From assembly GCA_017457105.1 (NCBI GenBank), contig JAFTIA010000086.1:18987-82986 (forward strand): a stretch of 64,000 bases of DNA. The letters are read 5' to 3'. Shown piece by piece: positions 25,806 to 37,475 of the stretch; position 1 is the first letter of the stretch; each line of letters begins with the position of its first letter. Below the pieces are notes generated by a model. That model did not search any database and was not told the origin of the DNA. It worked only from the letters and a program-made list of their open reading frames with translations. A program made the position numbers and the translations under genes. Origin of the DNA: Lentisphaeria bacterium (GTDB lineage: Bacteria > Verrucomicrobiota > Lentisphaeria > Victivallales > Victivallaceae).

Positions 25806-26258
25806 TCAGAGAAAGTTGAATCCGATCACGGATACGTCTTTTTTCTCCGGACCGGTCTGCCCGGTGATGATCCGGAACAGTGCTTCGCTGTGGATGATTT
25901 CGCCCTTGCGGTCCTTGCGTTCGAACCGGATCTTCCAGATATGCGGCGCAAGAGTCACGAATTCCAGCGTGGTAAGATATTGAAACGCCACCGGCTGTCC
26001 CAGCGTGGTGGTGATATATTTCCGGGTATCCTCAAATTTTTTCATATCAAAACCATTCCGGGTCTCTTCCGGAAGGTGATTCACAAAACTTTTGGCATCA
26101 TTCTTCAAAAACGCTTCCAGCATCATCCGGCACAACTGCAATTCCGGGGTTGCCGCCTCCGGCAAAGCCTGTTCCATGGGAACTTCACGGATCACCGTAC
26201 AACCGGCAGCCAGCAACATGGCACATACAGCTGCAGCACAAAGCATGAATCGTTTCAT
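25806..26258 (-). CDS. Small lipoprotein of unknown function
   Basis: About 150 residues. A lipobox (MLLAAGCTV) places it in an outer or inner membrane. The mature part is a small alpha/beta domain (LCRMMLEAFLKNDAKSFVNHLPEETR ... YLTTLEFVTLAPHIWKIRFER, quoted in parts) that looks like an NTF2/SnoaL-type cone, but I cannot assign it. The start could be 26258 or 26267; the ATG at 26258 sits 12 nt after AGGA, the one at 26267 too close. A good promoter lies at 26315-26342. Confidence 0.7.
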   Translation of the reverse strand: MKRFMLCAAAVCAMLLAAGCTVIREVPMEQALPEAATPELQLCRMMLEAFLKNDAKSFVNHLPEETRNGFDMKKFEDTRKYITTTLGQPVAFQYLTTLEFVTLAPHIWKIRFERKDRKGEIIHSEALFRIITGQTGPEKKDVSVIGFNFL

Positions 26259-26314
26259 CAAAAGCATCTTTCCTGTTAAATGGCTTTTAGCATAAATATT
26301 TTTATGTTAAAGAT

Positions 26315-26342
26315 AATATAGCACTCTTCATAACTTTTTCAA
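26315..26342 (-). promoter_or_regulatory. Promoter of the small lipoprotein gene
   Basis: TTGAAA (26337-26342), 16-bp spacer, TATATT (26315-26320) continuing TATATTATC and preceded by GTGC. It has the same -35 box, 16-bp spacer and TATATTATC element as the gyrB promoter at 34877-34904. Confidence 0.6.
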
Positions 26343-26570
26343 GGTAATTTTTATATTTTTTTGAAAATCAAGGGATTTTAAGGCAAAAAATGAACATGGA
26401 TGAGGCGGCAGATATGCCGCTCCGGTGTGGTCGGGCGGGCAGCGCCCGCCTGCGCTGCGCCGTGTGAGCCATGTACTTTGGAATTTCCGGAGCGCAGGGC
26501 CGGGTGGTCTGTTGGCAGGCAGGGCACAGGACGCAATGCCAGCCAACTATGATGCACTGTATTACCGGAG
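26343..26570. repeat. A/T-rich region and remnant of the modular repeat (R3)
   Basis: Non-coding. A hairpin (GCGGCA/TGCCGC) near 26404-26419 may terminate the zinc-ribbon gene operon. About 26440-26545 carries repeat-family pieces: GTGTGAGCCATGTACTTTGGAATTTCCG, split across the core, and GTCTGTTGGCAGGCAGG. No 9-10-nt tandem run remains in this copy. Confidence 0.5.
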
Positions 26571-26804
26571 TTATCTTCTCCGGCGGATACAGATGGCGTT
26601 GCAGCGGGGACAGCGGACCAGATTGACCTGATCTTTATTAAGGAAAGTATAGTGACACTGGTCGCAGGAAAAAAGGTGCAGACTGTCTTTCAGCCGGTGG
26701 TGCTGATAACGCCGTCTGGAACTGCGCCAGTAAAGATACATCAAAATCAGAAGCCAGAAAACCAGATACAGAAACAAGCCTTGAGCGTAAGTTACCCCGA
26801 TCAT
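26571..26804 (-). CDS. Small membrane-anchored zinc-ribbon protein
   Basis: 77 residues. One transmembrane helix (about 7-28, GLFLYLVFWLLILMYLYW) is followed by a basic linker and a treble-Cys knuckle: SCDQCHYTFL ... VRCPRCNAIC, four Cys in CxxC pairs that should bind zinc. The basic tail CIRRRR ends the protein. Start at 26804 supported by a strong GGGAGGTGA; it overlaps the TonB-like gene's stop (ATGA), so it is the last gene of the ExbB/ExbD operon. The function is unknown; an assembly or regulatory subunit of the energy-transducing complex is a guess. Confidence 0.7.
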   Translation of the reverse strand: MIGVTYAQGLFLYLVFWLLILMYLYWRSSRRRYQHHRLKDSLHLFSCDQCHYTFLNKDQVNLVRCPRCNAICIRRRR

Positions 26805-27493
26805 TTTTTCACCTCCCCTGCGGCATCCCAAACAATACGGATCACTGCAGGCAGTTCCGGAAAATCTTTGCTGCTGAAATATTTTGCCAATGCCAGATCC
26901 AGCCGGACATTGCCGCTGGAACGGTTTACCAGAACCCGGCGTTCCTTCTCCATTACACCCCGGGTAAAACGCAATTCCACAGTTCCGGCATTGACCGATG
27001 CCGCCTGTTTCAACAAAGATTCCGTCAAATTTCCGTCATATTTTGCGCCGTTCACCGTCACTTTCGGGTAGGATTCCGGCGTCAATTTCTGAAAGGCGAG
27101 TTTACCGTTCTGCTTCTGCGCCACGGGGGGCAGGGAAACGGGGATGCGTTCCCGGTTAATGGGTTCCGGGGAAACGGCTGTGGGCAATTCGGCCTTCACA
27201 ACGGGTTCCGGGGCAGGGACGTTGCCGGGTTCCGGACGGGTTTCCGGCTCCGGGAAATCGACGCCCCGGGCAATACGGGCGGGATCATGAACTTCCAGCC
27301 AACGGGCTTCCGCACTGGAAGGCCGCACAGGATAAAGAGCGATCCTGCCGGTTTTATGTTCCCTGGCATTCACCGCGGGGAGTTCATACCGGAAGAGAAC
27401 GCTGAAAAGTGCATAACCGCCCACCAGCAGCAGAAGAGCTGTTGCCGGAGTTGCGTGAAATAAGCGGCTCTTTTTTTTCCGACGGGATGGCAT
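26801..27493 (-). CDS. TonB-like energy-transducing protein
   Basis: 230 residues. The layout is that of TonB: short basic cytoplasmic tail (PSRRKKKSRLF), one transmembrane helix (about 17-35), a Pro/Glu-rich periplasmic spacer (PEPETRPEPGNVPAPEPVV, about 80-125), and a C-terminal alpha/beta domain (about 130-230). The C-terminus does not show the classical TonB 'YP' motif, so the partner receptor may be unusual. It lies 6 bp after exbD and overlaps the zinc-ribbon gene. No TonB-dependent receptor is in the window. Confidence 0.6.
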   Translation of the reverse strand: MPSRRKKKSRLFHATPATALLLLVGGYALFSVLFRYELPAVNAREHKTGRIALYPVRPSSAEARWLEVHDPARIARGVDFPEPETRPEPGNVPAPEPVVKAELPTAVSPEPINRERIPVSLPPVAQKQNGKLAFQKLTPESYPKVTVNGAKYDGNLTESLLKQAASVNAGTVELRFTRGVMEKERRVLVNRSSGNVRLDLALAKYFSSKDFPELPAVIRIVWDAAGEVKK

Positions 27494-27499
27494 GGAATG

Positions 27500-27991
27500 T
27501 TACTTTTCCTTGTTGAAAACCGCTTCCCGGTCCTTCCGCTGGGGCATGACGGCGATAAAACTTGCAAGCTGCGCTTTTTCTGCCATGGTCATGATTTCGG
27601 ATACCGGTTCAAAGGGGATCCGGCGGTCTGCCCGGATCACGATCATGGCAGAACGGGAAATACCGCTGATTTTCGCCAGATCCTCTTTCAATTCCTCATG
27701 TGTCACGGGGCGGTCGTTAAAAAATAATTTAGGCCCTTCGGCACTCCAGGCAATGGTGACGATGAATTTTTCAATATCCGCCGACACCGTGGTTTCCGCC
27801 CGGGGGAGATCCACTTTGATCCCCGATACCTGCACAAAAGAACTGGACAGCATAAAGAAAAAAAGCGTCAAAAAGAAAATATCGATCACCGCAATCATGG
27901 GCGGCATACCCGATAACGGCTTGCATTTTAAAGGGATCCGGCGCATGACAGGCGTTTTGTCATTGCCGTTCTGCCTGCGGGCTCCGATCAT
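27500..27991 (-). CDS. ExbD/TolR-family biopolymer transporter
   Basis: 163 residues. One N-terminal transmembrane helix contains the conserved Asp: PMIAVIDIFFLTLFFFMLSS; a periplasmic domain follows (about 55-150). ExbD works with ExbB to couple proton flow to TonB or Tol proteins. The start overlaps the exbB stop by 4 bp. The basic N-terminal segment before the helix is longer than usual (about 25 residues). Confidence 0.85.
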   Translation of the reverse strand: MIGARRQNGNDKTPVMRRIPLKCKPLSGMPPMIAVIDIFFLTLFFFMLSSSFVQVSGIKVDLPRAETTVSADIEKFIVTIAWSAEGPKLFFNDRPVTHEELKEDLAKISGISRSAMIVIRADRRIPFEPVSEIMTMAEKAQLASFIAVMPQRKDREAVFNKEK

Positions 27992-28626
27992 TGCGCGTCC
28001 CCCTTTTCGGCACGGCGGCGTTCAAAAAAGCCCAACATTTCTGTGGACGCAAGTTCAATATCCAGAGCCAGCGTATGGATGCGGCTGGCAAGATAATTAT
28101 ACGCCACATAGCAGGGAATCGCCACCGCCAGTCCTGCCGCCGTGGTGATCAATGCCATGTGGACCGCTCCGGAAAGCTGTCCGGCGGAAAGATATACACT
28201 CTGGGTCTGGTGGATGGTTTGAAATGCTTCCATCAAGCCCAGGATCGTCCCGAAAAATCCCAAAAGCGGAGCAATGTACCCCACCGTGCCGATCAATCCT
28301 ACATACCGTTCCAGCCGGGGGACTTCTTCCAGACAGGCGGCATCCACGGCCTGCTGGAGGTCTTTATCGCCCCGCTGAAAAGCGAGAATGGCGGCACCGA
28401 CCACCCGGGCAACGGGTCCCGGTGTATTGTCGCACAAACTGATGGCCTCCACAAAACCATCCCGTTTCAGTACATTTTCCAAACCATTGATCAATTCGTG
28501 AGCGTTGATTTCCTCCCGGTGAAACTGGAAGGTTTTGATCACAAACACCACCGAGGCGATCACTGCGGCAATGGCAATGATCCACATCACAGCCCCGCCA
28601 TCCAAAAGCAACTGGTAAAAAAACAT
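27988..28626 (-). CDS. ExbB/TolQ/MotA-family proton channel
   Basis: 212 residues with three transmembrane regions: about 12-31 (AVMWIIAIAAVIASVVFVI), 107-130 (LIGTVGYIAPLLGFFGTILG) and 150-173. GTVGYIAPLLGFFGTILGLM is the TolQ/ExbB signature with its pore-lining Thr. Together with exbD and the TonB-like gene it forms the inner-membrane energy-transduction complex. The TPR gene upstream ends 17 bp before. Confidence 0.9.
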   Translation of the reverse strand: MFFYQLLLDGGAVMWIIAIAAVIASVVFVIKTFQFHREEINAHELINGLENVLKRDGFVEAISLCDNTPGPVARVVGAAILAFQRGDKDLQQAVDAACLEEVPRLERYVGLIGTVGYIAPLLGFFGTILGLMEAFQTIHQTQSVYLSAGQLSGAVHMALITTAAGLAVAIPCYVAYNYLASRIHTLALDIELASTEMLGFFERRRAEKGDAQ

Positions 28627-28643
28627 CTGAAAAGCTCCGTTCT

Positions 28644-31199
28644 TTAGAGTTGGTATTTTGCTTGCAATTCCTGTTCAATGGTTTCCATACCGCTATCCAC
28701 CGGCAGTCCGATCTGCCGGGCAAGGGCAATCAGTCGCAAGGTACTGCGCGCTCCTTCCAGACTGCGCTTGGCACGGTTCAGGCGAATGGCGGCATAAAGG
28801 GTTTTGGGCCCCCACACCGGATCAGGATGGATACCGGCACTGCGTTCAGCGGCCTGCCGGTAAAGGGATTCCGTATAGATCCGGAGAGCATTCTGCACAT
28901 CTCCTGCGGCTTCCCGGCAGCGGCCCATTTTAAAGAGAAGCGGAGCGTAGGCACGGCCTTTATCCAGAAGTGCCTTGTATTCCGCTTCGGCCTGCTTTAA
29001 ATCTTCCGCAGACCCGCCGGAACCGGAGGCCGCCGAATAAAGACAATCAGCCCGCCGTTCCAGACAGCCGAAGGCAAAGACCCCGCCGGGGCGCAACTGT
29101 GCCGCCCGGGCGTAATATGCTGCGCCCTGAACATATTCTCCCAGCCGGGCACTTAAAAAACCGGCTAACTCCGCCGCATCTGCGGCAGTGGTATCTGCGG
29201 CATGGGCCGCCAGCAGTTTTTCCAGAAGTTCCAGTGCCTTGCGGGGATTGTCCAGTCTGGCGTGAATGGAGGCACGGTCAAAAAGCACTCTGGCCCGAAG
29301 ACCGCTGTGCTGAAGCGGCAAAGCCTCGATCCGGGTGAGGTATTCCAGTGCGGTGCCGTGATGGTTTTCTGCAACAGCGCGGTCCACCAGCCGGAACAAT
29401 GCTGCGGCGGCAAAAAGGGAATCCGGAAAATCCCGCACCAGCTGTTCTGCCGTGCCGGTCGCCTCTTCCATTTTGCCGGTATCCTGCAAAGTCACCATCA
29501 ATTTATACAGCGCATTGGGGGTAAGTTCATGTTTGGGGGCAAATTGAATAAATGCCTGCAAACGGCGGACCGTTTCCGCAATATCTCCGGATTCTTCGGC
29601 GATCAAAGCCGCATGATACAGAGCCGGAGCTGCAAATTCCGATTCAGGGAACTCTTTGGCAAATGCCTGATACTCTTTTGCCGCCCGGGTTTTATCTCCG
29701 GTTTTTTCGTACAGCGAAGCCAAATGATAACGGGCCGCCGCCCGCAGATCCGGTGCCTGTGCTTTGCACAGGTCTGCCGCAACGGTCATGGCTTCCGCAA
29801 AATCCCTGCTGCGGATCAAAGACTGCAAACGGAAAAGACGGGCCTTTTCCTGCAAGGGTCCTTTCATAGCGGCAGCGTTTTGGAAGGCCTCCTGTGCCGG
29901 TTTGTGTTCTCCGGCACGGTCATAATAGGTCCCCAGCCGGAAGGAGGCCTCCTGCCGGGATTCCGGAGTCGGTGCATAACGCACGGCACTCTGCAAATAG
30001 TTCAACTCTTCTGCGGCCATTTTCCGCGCGCCGCACTGTTCAGCGGCCTCCATGGCGGCCGCAAAACGCTCTGCATCTGCAATCTTTCCGGAACCGATCA
30101 CCGCATCGTACAACTTTAATGCCGCCGGGATCTCCCCGGCTTTTACCAGATAACGGGCGGCCTGACATTGGAGTTTTTGCCGGTCCGGGGTTTCCGGATA
30201 CCAGGTCAGATACAGTTCCAGTGTTTGCGCCATTTCCTTCCATGCCTGTGCCCTGTCCAGTGCGCCGAGGAGCTGCAAAACGGTGACTTTCCGGTCTTCA
30301 TCCTCCTCCGCCGCCAGCAAAGCGGCACGGCGCATTTTAATGGCCTCCTGCCAGTCCGAACTTTTTTCCGCATGTTCCGCCGCGGCCTGACAGGCGGCAA
30401 GATACCAGAAGGAACCTTTGGCATTGCCACGGGAGTCCAAACGGACGGCAAAATCTTTCCAATCCCCCCGTTTGGCAGTCAGAAGCATTTGCAAATCAGA
30501 CAGTTCTGCAGCATACGCCGGATAAGCGGCAGTAAGAGAATTCAGTAAGGTCTGCGCCGCCTCCGGATCCTGCTCCGCCAGAGCATACACCCGGTAACAT
30601 GCCGATTGCAGCCGTTCCCCTTCATTGGCGGCAAGAACCATGCGCCGTTCTGCGTGAGTGGCGGCAGTGGCGTAATCTTTTGCGCCCAGTTTTGCCAGTG
30701 TCAGCAGATGCGCGATGCCGGATTGTTCTTTTCTGTCCAGCCGGGGATCGGCGGCAAGTTTTTCCAGCAGTTGGGATGCCCGTGCATAGTCCCGCTTTTT
30801 CAACGCCACCCGTGCCTGATAAAGCTGAAGCTCCGACGGAGCAAGCCCTGCTTCTGCCGCCATGGCCAGGAGTTTGTCCGGATCGGCATCACTGCGGTGA
30901 AACGAAAGTTCCAGAAGTTTGCGGACTCCGCTTTTCCGGGTTTCCGCATTGCCGGATGCCGCCCATTTTTCCGCAAAACCCCAGGCGGCGACCCAGTCCC
31001 GGTGAAGCTCTGCCATCTGGCAGAGCGATTGGTAATTGACGGGCAAAGATTCGTCTTCAGACGGTGTATTTTGAGCTTGAACCGTCGTTTTTTCCGTCAT
31101 TTCACCGTCAGTTCCGGCGGCAAAAAGCATCGCCGGAAAGAAAAATCCGGCGACAAAGATCCCTTGTAAAACAGGGTATATGATCCGGGAGATACCCAA
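28644..31199 (-). CDS. Large tetratricopeptide-repeat protein, exported
   Basis: 851 residues with a signal-like N-terminus (IYPVLQGIFVAGFFFPAMLF). The rest is helical repeats; examples are AARYHLASLYEKTGDKTRAAKEYQAF and SEFAAPALYHAALIAEESGDIAE, quoted in part, at about residues 480-560. The start is an unusual TTG at 31199, 2 bp after the recA stop, supported by GGAG 7 nt upstream. TPR proteins next to exbBD are common in PVC and Bacteroidetes genomes and are thought to dock periplasmic partners. Ala/Glu/Lys-rich composition throughout. Confidence 0.8.
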   Translation of the reverse strand: MGISRIIYPVLQGIFVAGFFFPAMLFAAGTDGEMTEKTTVQAQNTPSEDESLPVNYQSLCQMAELHRDWVAAWGFAEKWAASGNAETRKSGVRKLLELSFHRSDADPDKLLAMAAEAGLAPSELQLYQARVALKKRDYARASQLLEKLAADPRLDRKEQSGIAHLLTLAKLGAKDYATAATHAERRMVLAANEGERLQSACYRVYALAEQDPEAAQTLLNSLTAAYPAYAAELSDLQMLLTAKRGDWKDFAVRLDSRGNAKGSFWYLAACQAAAEHAEKSSDWQEAIKMRRAALLAAEEDEDRKVTVLQLLGALDRAQAWKEMAQTLELYLTWYPETPDRQKLQCQAARYLVKAGEIPAALKLYDAVIGSGKIADAERFAAAMEAAEQCGARKMAAEELNYLQSAVRYAPTPESRQEASFRLGTYYDRAGEHKPAQEAFQNAAAMKGPLQEKARLFRLQSLIRSRDFAEAMTVAADLCKAQAPDLRAAARYHLASLYEKTGDKTRAAKEYQAFAKEFPESEFAAPALYHAALIAEESGDIAETVRRLQAFIQFAPKHELTPNALYKLMVTLQDTGKMEEATGTAEQLVRDFPDSLFAAAALFRLVDRAVAENHHGTALEYLTRIEALPLQHSGLRARVLFDRASIHARLDNPRKALELLEKLLAAHAADTTAADAAELAGFLSARLGEYVQGAAYYARAAQLRPGGVFAFGCLERRADCLYSAASGSGGSAEDLKQAEAEYKALLDKGRAYAPLLFKMGRCREAAGDVQNALRIYTESLYRQAAERSAGIHPDPVWGPKTLYAAIRLNRAKRSLEGARSTLRLIALARQIGLPVDSGMETIEQELQAKYQL

Positions 31200-31201
31200 G
31201 A

Positions 31202-32281
31202 TCAGACTCCGGGGGCAGGTTCTGCGGCGGGTGCATCTGCCGCAGGGGCATCTGCTTCGCCGGTACCGAACGCCTTTTCCCGGATCCGGGTTTCCAGTTT
31301 CTGCTGGAGTTCCAGATCCCGTTCCAGAAGAGCCTTGGTCTGGTCCCGCCCCTGACCGAGCTGTTCGCCTTCAAAGCTGAACCAGGAACCACGCTTTTCC
31401 AGAATCCCCATATCCGTTGCCACATCCAGAATGGAACCGACTTTGGAGATCCCTTCGTTGTAGCAGATATCAAATTCCGCCACTTTGAAGGGCGGCGCCA
31501 TTTTGTTTTTCACCACTTTCACCCGGGCGCGATTGCCGTAAATTTCCCCGGCGGGGTCTTTCAAAACCGTGGTCTTGCGGATATCCATACGGATGGAGGC
31601 GTAAAATTTCAGAGCATTCCCCCCCGTAGTGGTTTCCGGGTTGCCGAACATGACGCCGATCTTTTCCCGGATCTGGTTGGTAAAGATCACGCAGGTACGG
31701 CTGCGGCTGGCGGCGCCGGTGATCTTCCGCAATGCCTGGGACATCAACCGGGCCTGCAACCCCACATGGGAATCCCCCATCTGCCCTTCGATTTCCGCTT
31801 TCGGCACCAGAGCCGCCACGGAGTCGATGACCAGAACATCAATGGAGTTGCTGCGCACCAGCGTATCGGCAATGTTCAACGCATCTTCCCCGCAGTCCGG
31901 CTGGGAAATAAGCAACTCATCCACCTTCACGCCGATGGATGCCGCATAACCGGGATCAATGGCGTGTTCTGCATCAATAATGGCGCAGTTGCCGCCCTTT
32001 GCCTGGGCGTTGGCGATCACATGCAGACAAAGAGTCGTTTTCCCGGAGGATTCCGGCCCGTAAATTTCCACGATACGCCCGGCGGGAAGTCCGCCGATCC
32101 CCAATGCAATATCCAGACCAAGACTGCCGGTACTCACCACCGGAACATCGCCCAGAGCCGTTTTGCTGTCCCCCATCCGCATGATGGAGCCTTTGCCGAA
32201 CTGCTTTTCGATCTGACTGATCGCGATTTCCAGATTTTTGTCCCGCCCTGCAGTCAGGGTATCCACTTTCTTTTCTGCCAT
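31202..32281 (-). CDS. recA: RecA recombinase
   Basis: 359 residues, usual length. [15 protein letters not shown] is Walker [11 protein letters not shown]alker B, and [22 protein letters not shown] spans loop L2, quoted in part. It promotes strand exchange and LexA-type self-cleavage. The start is preceded by AGGAG. It lies 31 bp after gyrB with no promoter or LexA-box-like palindrome in the gap, so expression appears to depend on gyrB transcription. The C-terminus is Ala/Pro-rich ([14 protein letters not shown]). Confidence 0.97.
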   Translation of the reverse strand: MAEKKVDTLTAGRDKNLEIAISQIEKQFGKGSIMRMGDSKTALGDVPVVSTGSLGLDIALGIGGLPAGRIVEIYGPESSGKTTLCLHVIANAQAKGGNCAIIDAEHAIDPGYAASIGVKVDELLISQPDCGEDALNIADTLVRSNSIDVLVIDSVAALVPKAEIEGQMGDSHVGLQARLMSQALRKITGAASRSRTCVIFTNQIREKIGVMFGNPETTTGGNALKFYASIRMDIRKTTVLKDPAGEIYGNRARVKVVKNKMAPPFKVAEFDICYNEGISKVGSILDVATDMGILEKRGSWFSFEGEQLGQGRDQTKALLERDLELQQKLETRIREKAFGTGEADAPAADAPAAEPAPGV

Positions 32282-32312
32282 GATGTTGTGTCTCCTCTTT
32301 TTGTGTTATGTC

Positions 32313-34817
<2,505 letters not shown>

Positions 34818-34876
34818 TCAAGTAGTTAGAGGCGAATCAAACCGCCCCCGTCCCCCAGTGACTATTTTATAGGGAT

Positions 34877-34904
34877 AATATACTGCAAAACCCGTTTTTT
34901 TCAA
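34877..34904 (-). promoter_or_regulatory. Promoter of the gyrB-recA-TPR-exbBD operon
   Basis: TTGAAA (34899-34904), a 16-bp spacer and TATATT (34877-34882) extended to TATATTATC, 74 bp upstream of the gyrB start. Identical -35, spacing and -10 extension occur at 26315-26342. Confidence 0.65.
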
Positions 34905-34924
34905 CCTTTTTTTGCAATTTTTTT

Positions 34925-35500
34925 AGGCGGGCAAAGCACTTTGCGCAGGGCACAGGGTGCGGGCAAGGGAATACGGACTTGTACGGACTTGTACGGACCC
35001 TCCTTCGCCGGAGGCTTCGGAGGGCAGGCGGCACAGGGTGCAGTGAGAGCCATGTGCTTTGGAATTTCGATAGCACAGGGCTGTGTGTTCTGTTGGCTGG
35101 CAAAGCACATTGCGCAATGCACAGGGTGGGAGCAAACCCGACTGGGAATACTATGAATACTGGGAATACTATGGATGGTCTGTGGCATACTGCGGGCTAT
35201 ACGCTTTGGAATTTCGATAGCACAGGGCTGTGTGTTCTGTTGGCTGGAAAAGCGCATTGCGCAAAGCCGATACTGTGGGCAATGCAGTACGGATAAGTAC
35301 GGAGGTGTACGGATGTGTACGGAGGAGGGGCACAGGGTGCAGTGTGTGCCATGTGCTGTGGAATTTCAAAAGCACATGGCTGCCAGAGAGCCATGTGCCA
35401 ACTGTCCATTATGTCCATTATGTCCATCATGTCCATTTTCACTGCCCCCACCCTGTGCATTGCACAATGTGCCCTGCCAGCCCACAGTACCCCTGCCCGG
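34925..35500. repeat. Compound array of modular palindromic repeats (R4)
   Basis: Non-coding, between the gyrB promoter and the terminator at 35505. Four microsatellites are embedded in related palindromic blocks: 10-nt TACGGACTTG-type x3 (34971-35000), 9-nt GAATACTAT x3 (35146-35172), 10-nt TACGGAGGTG-type x4 (35288-35327) and 9-nt GTCCATTAT x4 (35404-35439). Between them the blocks GGCACAGGGTGCAGTG, TGGAATTTCGATAGCACAGG and GGCTGGCAAAGCACATTGCG recur. A hairpin CCCTCCTTCGCCGGAGGC lies near 34998-35024. A 44-bp segment (35057-35100) is repeated exactly at 35204-35247. Confidence 0.75.
35057..35247 (+). repeat. Exact 44-bp direct repeat inside R4
   Basis: 35057-35100 and 35204-35247 are identical, beginning CTTTGGAATTTCGATAGCAC and ending TGTTGGCTGG. 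The intervening 103 bp carry the GAATACTAT microsatellite. This implies recent duplication or unequal exchange within the array. Confidence 0.8.
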
Positions 35501-35504
35501 AGCA

Positions 35505-35532
35505 CAAAAAAGCCCGATCTTTCGATCGGGCT
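35505..35532 (-). terminator. Terminator of the stand-alone pseudopilin gene
   Basis: A 9-bp stem AGCCCGATC (35511-35519) with GATCGGGCT (35524-35532) and a 4-nt loop is followed on the minus strand by T's. It lies 73 bp past the pseudopilin stop. Confidence 0.85.
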
Positions 35533-35605
35533 TTGAATCCGTTGTCCAACTTACGCCGCCGCATATCGCAACGGCATCAAGCTGAATATGTTCCGGTTGG
35601 CAGGA

Positions 35606-36193
35606 TTAGTTGCCAGCGTTCGGATACATATAGGAGGAACCACGGTTTTCCTTGCTGTACCAGTTGGCACCGGAGAAACCGGAGGCATGGCCGTCGTGGA
35701 ACAGCATGTTGCCGTATTCGCTGTGGTTCGGGGCAGAGCCGCCGTTGGTCTTGGAAACGTTGGTGTCGTAGATGTCAGCAGCCATGGCGGATTCGGCGTT
35801 ACCGAACATGGTGGAGTTACCTTCCATCAGACCGCCGGCAAAGGCATAGTCCACACCGGCATCGGTGCTGTTAGCCCAGGTCAGAGCGGTGGTACCGGTA
35901 CCACGCTTGGTGGTGGTGGAGGGGCAGCAGAAAACGCTGTAATCCTGCAGATAGGCATTCTTGCGGAGCAGTTCCAGACCGTCAGCACCACAGGCATGCG
36001 GGAAACGGTCGGAGTAGTCCATGGCATACTGACGCAGGGACAGACCGATCTGCTTCATGTTGCTGGTGCAGGAAATACGGCGGGCCTTTTCACGCGCACT
36101 GTTCAGGGCGGGGAGCAGCATGCCGGCGAGGATCGCGATGATGGCGATCACGACGAGCAACTCGATCAGAGTAAACTCACGATTCTTTTTCAT
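35606..36193 (-). CDS. Stand-alone pseudopilin, probably highly expressed
   Basis: 195 residues. MKKNRE precedes [18 protein letters not shown], then [18 protein letters not shown] with the common Lentisphaerae pattern. The C-terminal [12 protein letters not shown] is the His-x-Asp-Gly tail variant. E5 of the mature protein is present. Start at 36193 chosen because of AAGGAG 7 nt upstream; further upstream codons belong to the leader. It has its own strong promoter (36270-36298) and terminator, unlike the two operon-borne pseudopilins, which suggests it is an abundant, major structural subunit. Confidence 0.9.
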   Translation of the reverse strand: MKKNREFTLIELLVVIAIIAILAGMLLPALNSAREKARRISCTSNMKQIGLSLRQYAMDYSDRFPHACGADGLELLRKNAYLQDYSVFCCPSTTTKRGTGTTALTWANSTDAGVDYAFAGGLMEGNSTMFGNAESAMAADIYDTNVSKTNGGSAPNHSEYGNMLFHDGHASGFSGANWYSKENRGSSYMYPNAGN

Positions 36194-36257
36194 TTTTTTT
36201 CTCCTTGTTGTAGGCATTTTGTTTTGGATCCTGTCAAAAAAAATAGACAGATTCCGG

Positions 36258-36270
36258 TTACTGGCAGTAA
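36258..36270. promoter_or_regulatory. Perfect palindrome overlapping the pseudopilin promoter
   Basis: TTACTG (36258-36263), a central G, CAGTAA (36265-36270). It starts inside the -10 box and covers the expected transcription start, the classic position for a repressor operator. The binding protein is unknown. Confidence 0.4.
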
Positions 36271-36298
36271 GTATAGCAAAAAAATTGGCAAAAGGCAA
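36270..36298 (-). promoter_or_regulatory. Promoter of the stand-alone pseudopilin gene
   Basis: TTGCCT (36293-36298), 17-bp T-rich spacer, TATACT (36270-36275) preceded by TTGC. Same -35 and spacing as 21365-21393. Confidence 0.7.
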
Positions 36299-36360
36299 GT
36301 GTTTTTTTCTCTTTTTTTTAATTTTTTTGCATTTTTTTGTTTTTCCGGCAGATTTTTCGC

Positions 36361-36392
36361 CATTCTGCCCCCGCATCGGCGGGGGCAGAATG
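36361..36392 (-). terminator. Strong hairpin after the alcohol dehydrogenase gene
   Basis: A perfect 14-bp stem (36361-36374 with 36379-36392, loop ATCG) 7 bp past the dehydrogenase stop. No T-tract follows on the minus strand (GCGAAAAATC), so it may act as a 3'-end stabiliser or a T-less terminator. Confidence 0.6.
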
Positions 36393-36399
36393 CTTAAAA

Positions 36400-37434
36400 T
36401 TACGGATGCAGAATCACTTTCAATGCTCTGCAGGCGGCGATTTCTTCAAAAGCCGTTTCCCATTCCGTAAGCGGCATCCGGTGAGAGATCACTTCACCTG
36501 CGGGCAGCAGACCCTTTGCCACAAGAGCAATGGCACGATTCCAGCTGGTGTAGCTGGTGGACATGCCGAAAGAAATATCCAGAGACTTGGTGGAACAGGT
36601 GTTCCAGGGGAAGTCCACATTGCGGCCGCCGGTCAGACCCACTGCCTGCAATTTGCCCTTCTTGCGTGCCATGGCGGGCATCCCGGCAATGGCACGGGGA
36701 GCCCCGGAGCAATCGATCACCAGATCCGCACCCACGCCGTTGGTAAGATCCATCACCATTTCCGTCAGATCGACTTTCGCCACATTGACCACAGATTCAA
36801 ACCCGAGAGCCTTCGCCTTTTCCAGACGCATCCCTTCATCCGGGGGCGCACCGGCCATGACCACATGACGGGCACCGGCGGCTTCCGCCGTCAACCCGCA
36901 AAGAAGCCCGATGGGGCCGGGACCGATCACCACCACAAAGTCACCGGCAACGATCCCGGCGCGTTCAATGACGTTATGCACGGCATTGGCGGTGGGTTCC
37001 AGCACGGCGGCGGTGTCAAAATCCATATTGTCCGGAATCTTATGGAGCAGATGTTCGGGCATCACCAGATATTTGCAGAAACTGCCGTGGATCCCCCAGC
37101 CGGGACTGCGCTTATCCATACAGATCTGCGGATTGCCGGTACGGCAGAGATAGCACTGGCCGCAAGCCTTGGTATGGGGTTCCCCCACCACACGGTCGCC
37201 AAGTTTGTAATATTTGCAGTCCGGACCCAGTTCCACGATTTCCCCGGCAAATTCGTGACCGAGGATCACGGGAGGCCAGTAGGGGAACTGGTCTTCACGG
37301 ACATGGAGGTCGGTCCCGCAAATACCGGTGGCCTTGATCTCCAGCAAAACTTCGCCCTTGCCGGGCTTGGGTTCCGGCATATCCATGAGTTCAAGGAAGC
37401 CTTTACCTTTCTGGGTCTTTACCAATGCAAGCAT
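36400..37434 (-). CDS. Zinc-dependent alcohol/polyol dehydrogenase (MDR superfamily)
   Basis: 344 residues. Catalytic zinc ligands are in [13 protein letters not shown] (Cys) and [11 protein letters not shown] (His-Glu). The structural-zinc loop is [15 protein letters not shown] (four Cys), and the cofactor site is [14 protein letters not shown]. Related to threonine 3-dehydrogenase and sorbitol/L-iditol dehydrogenases. Start at 37434 supported by AAAGGA; the preceding lipoprotein gene ends 41 bp upstream. The usual length and intact ligands indicate an active enzyme; substrate probably a sugar alcohol. Confidence 0.9.
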   Translation of the reverse strand: MLALVKTQKGKGFLELMDMPEPKPGKGEVLLEIKATGICGTDLHVREDQFPYWPPVILGHEFAGEIVELGPDCKYYKLGDRVVGEPHTKACGQCYLCRTGNPQICMDKRSPGWGIHGSFCKYLVMPEHLLHKIPDNMDFDTAAVLEPTANAVHNVIERAGIVAGDFVVVIGPGPIGLLCGLTAEAAGARHVVMAGAPPDEGMRLEKAKALGFESVVNVAKVDLTEMVMDLTNGVGADLVIDCSGAPRAIAGMPAMARKKGKLQAVGLTGGRNVDFPWNTCSTKSLDISFGMSTSYTSWNRAIALVAKGLLPAGEVISHRMPLTEWETAFEEIAACRALKVILHP

Positions 37435-37475
37435 TTTCCAATCCTTTCTATTACGGGAATCATTCCCGGGTTGCA

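Noticed and set aside
31199..31199. ATG further inside as start of the TPR protein
   Set aside because: The next in-frame ATG would remove most of the signal sequence; the TTG has a well-spaced GGAG.
32282..32312. LexA box or own promoter before recA
   Set aside because: The 31-bp gap holds only the AGGAG site and A/T-rich filler; no inverted repeat of SOS type is seen.
34971..35439. CRISPR array
   Set aside because: The tandem units are 9-10 nt without unique spacers; there are no 24-40 nt repeats and no cas genes.
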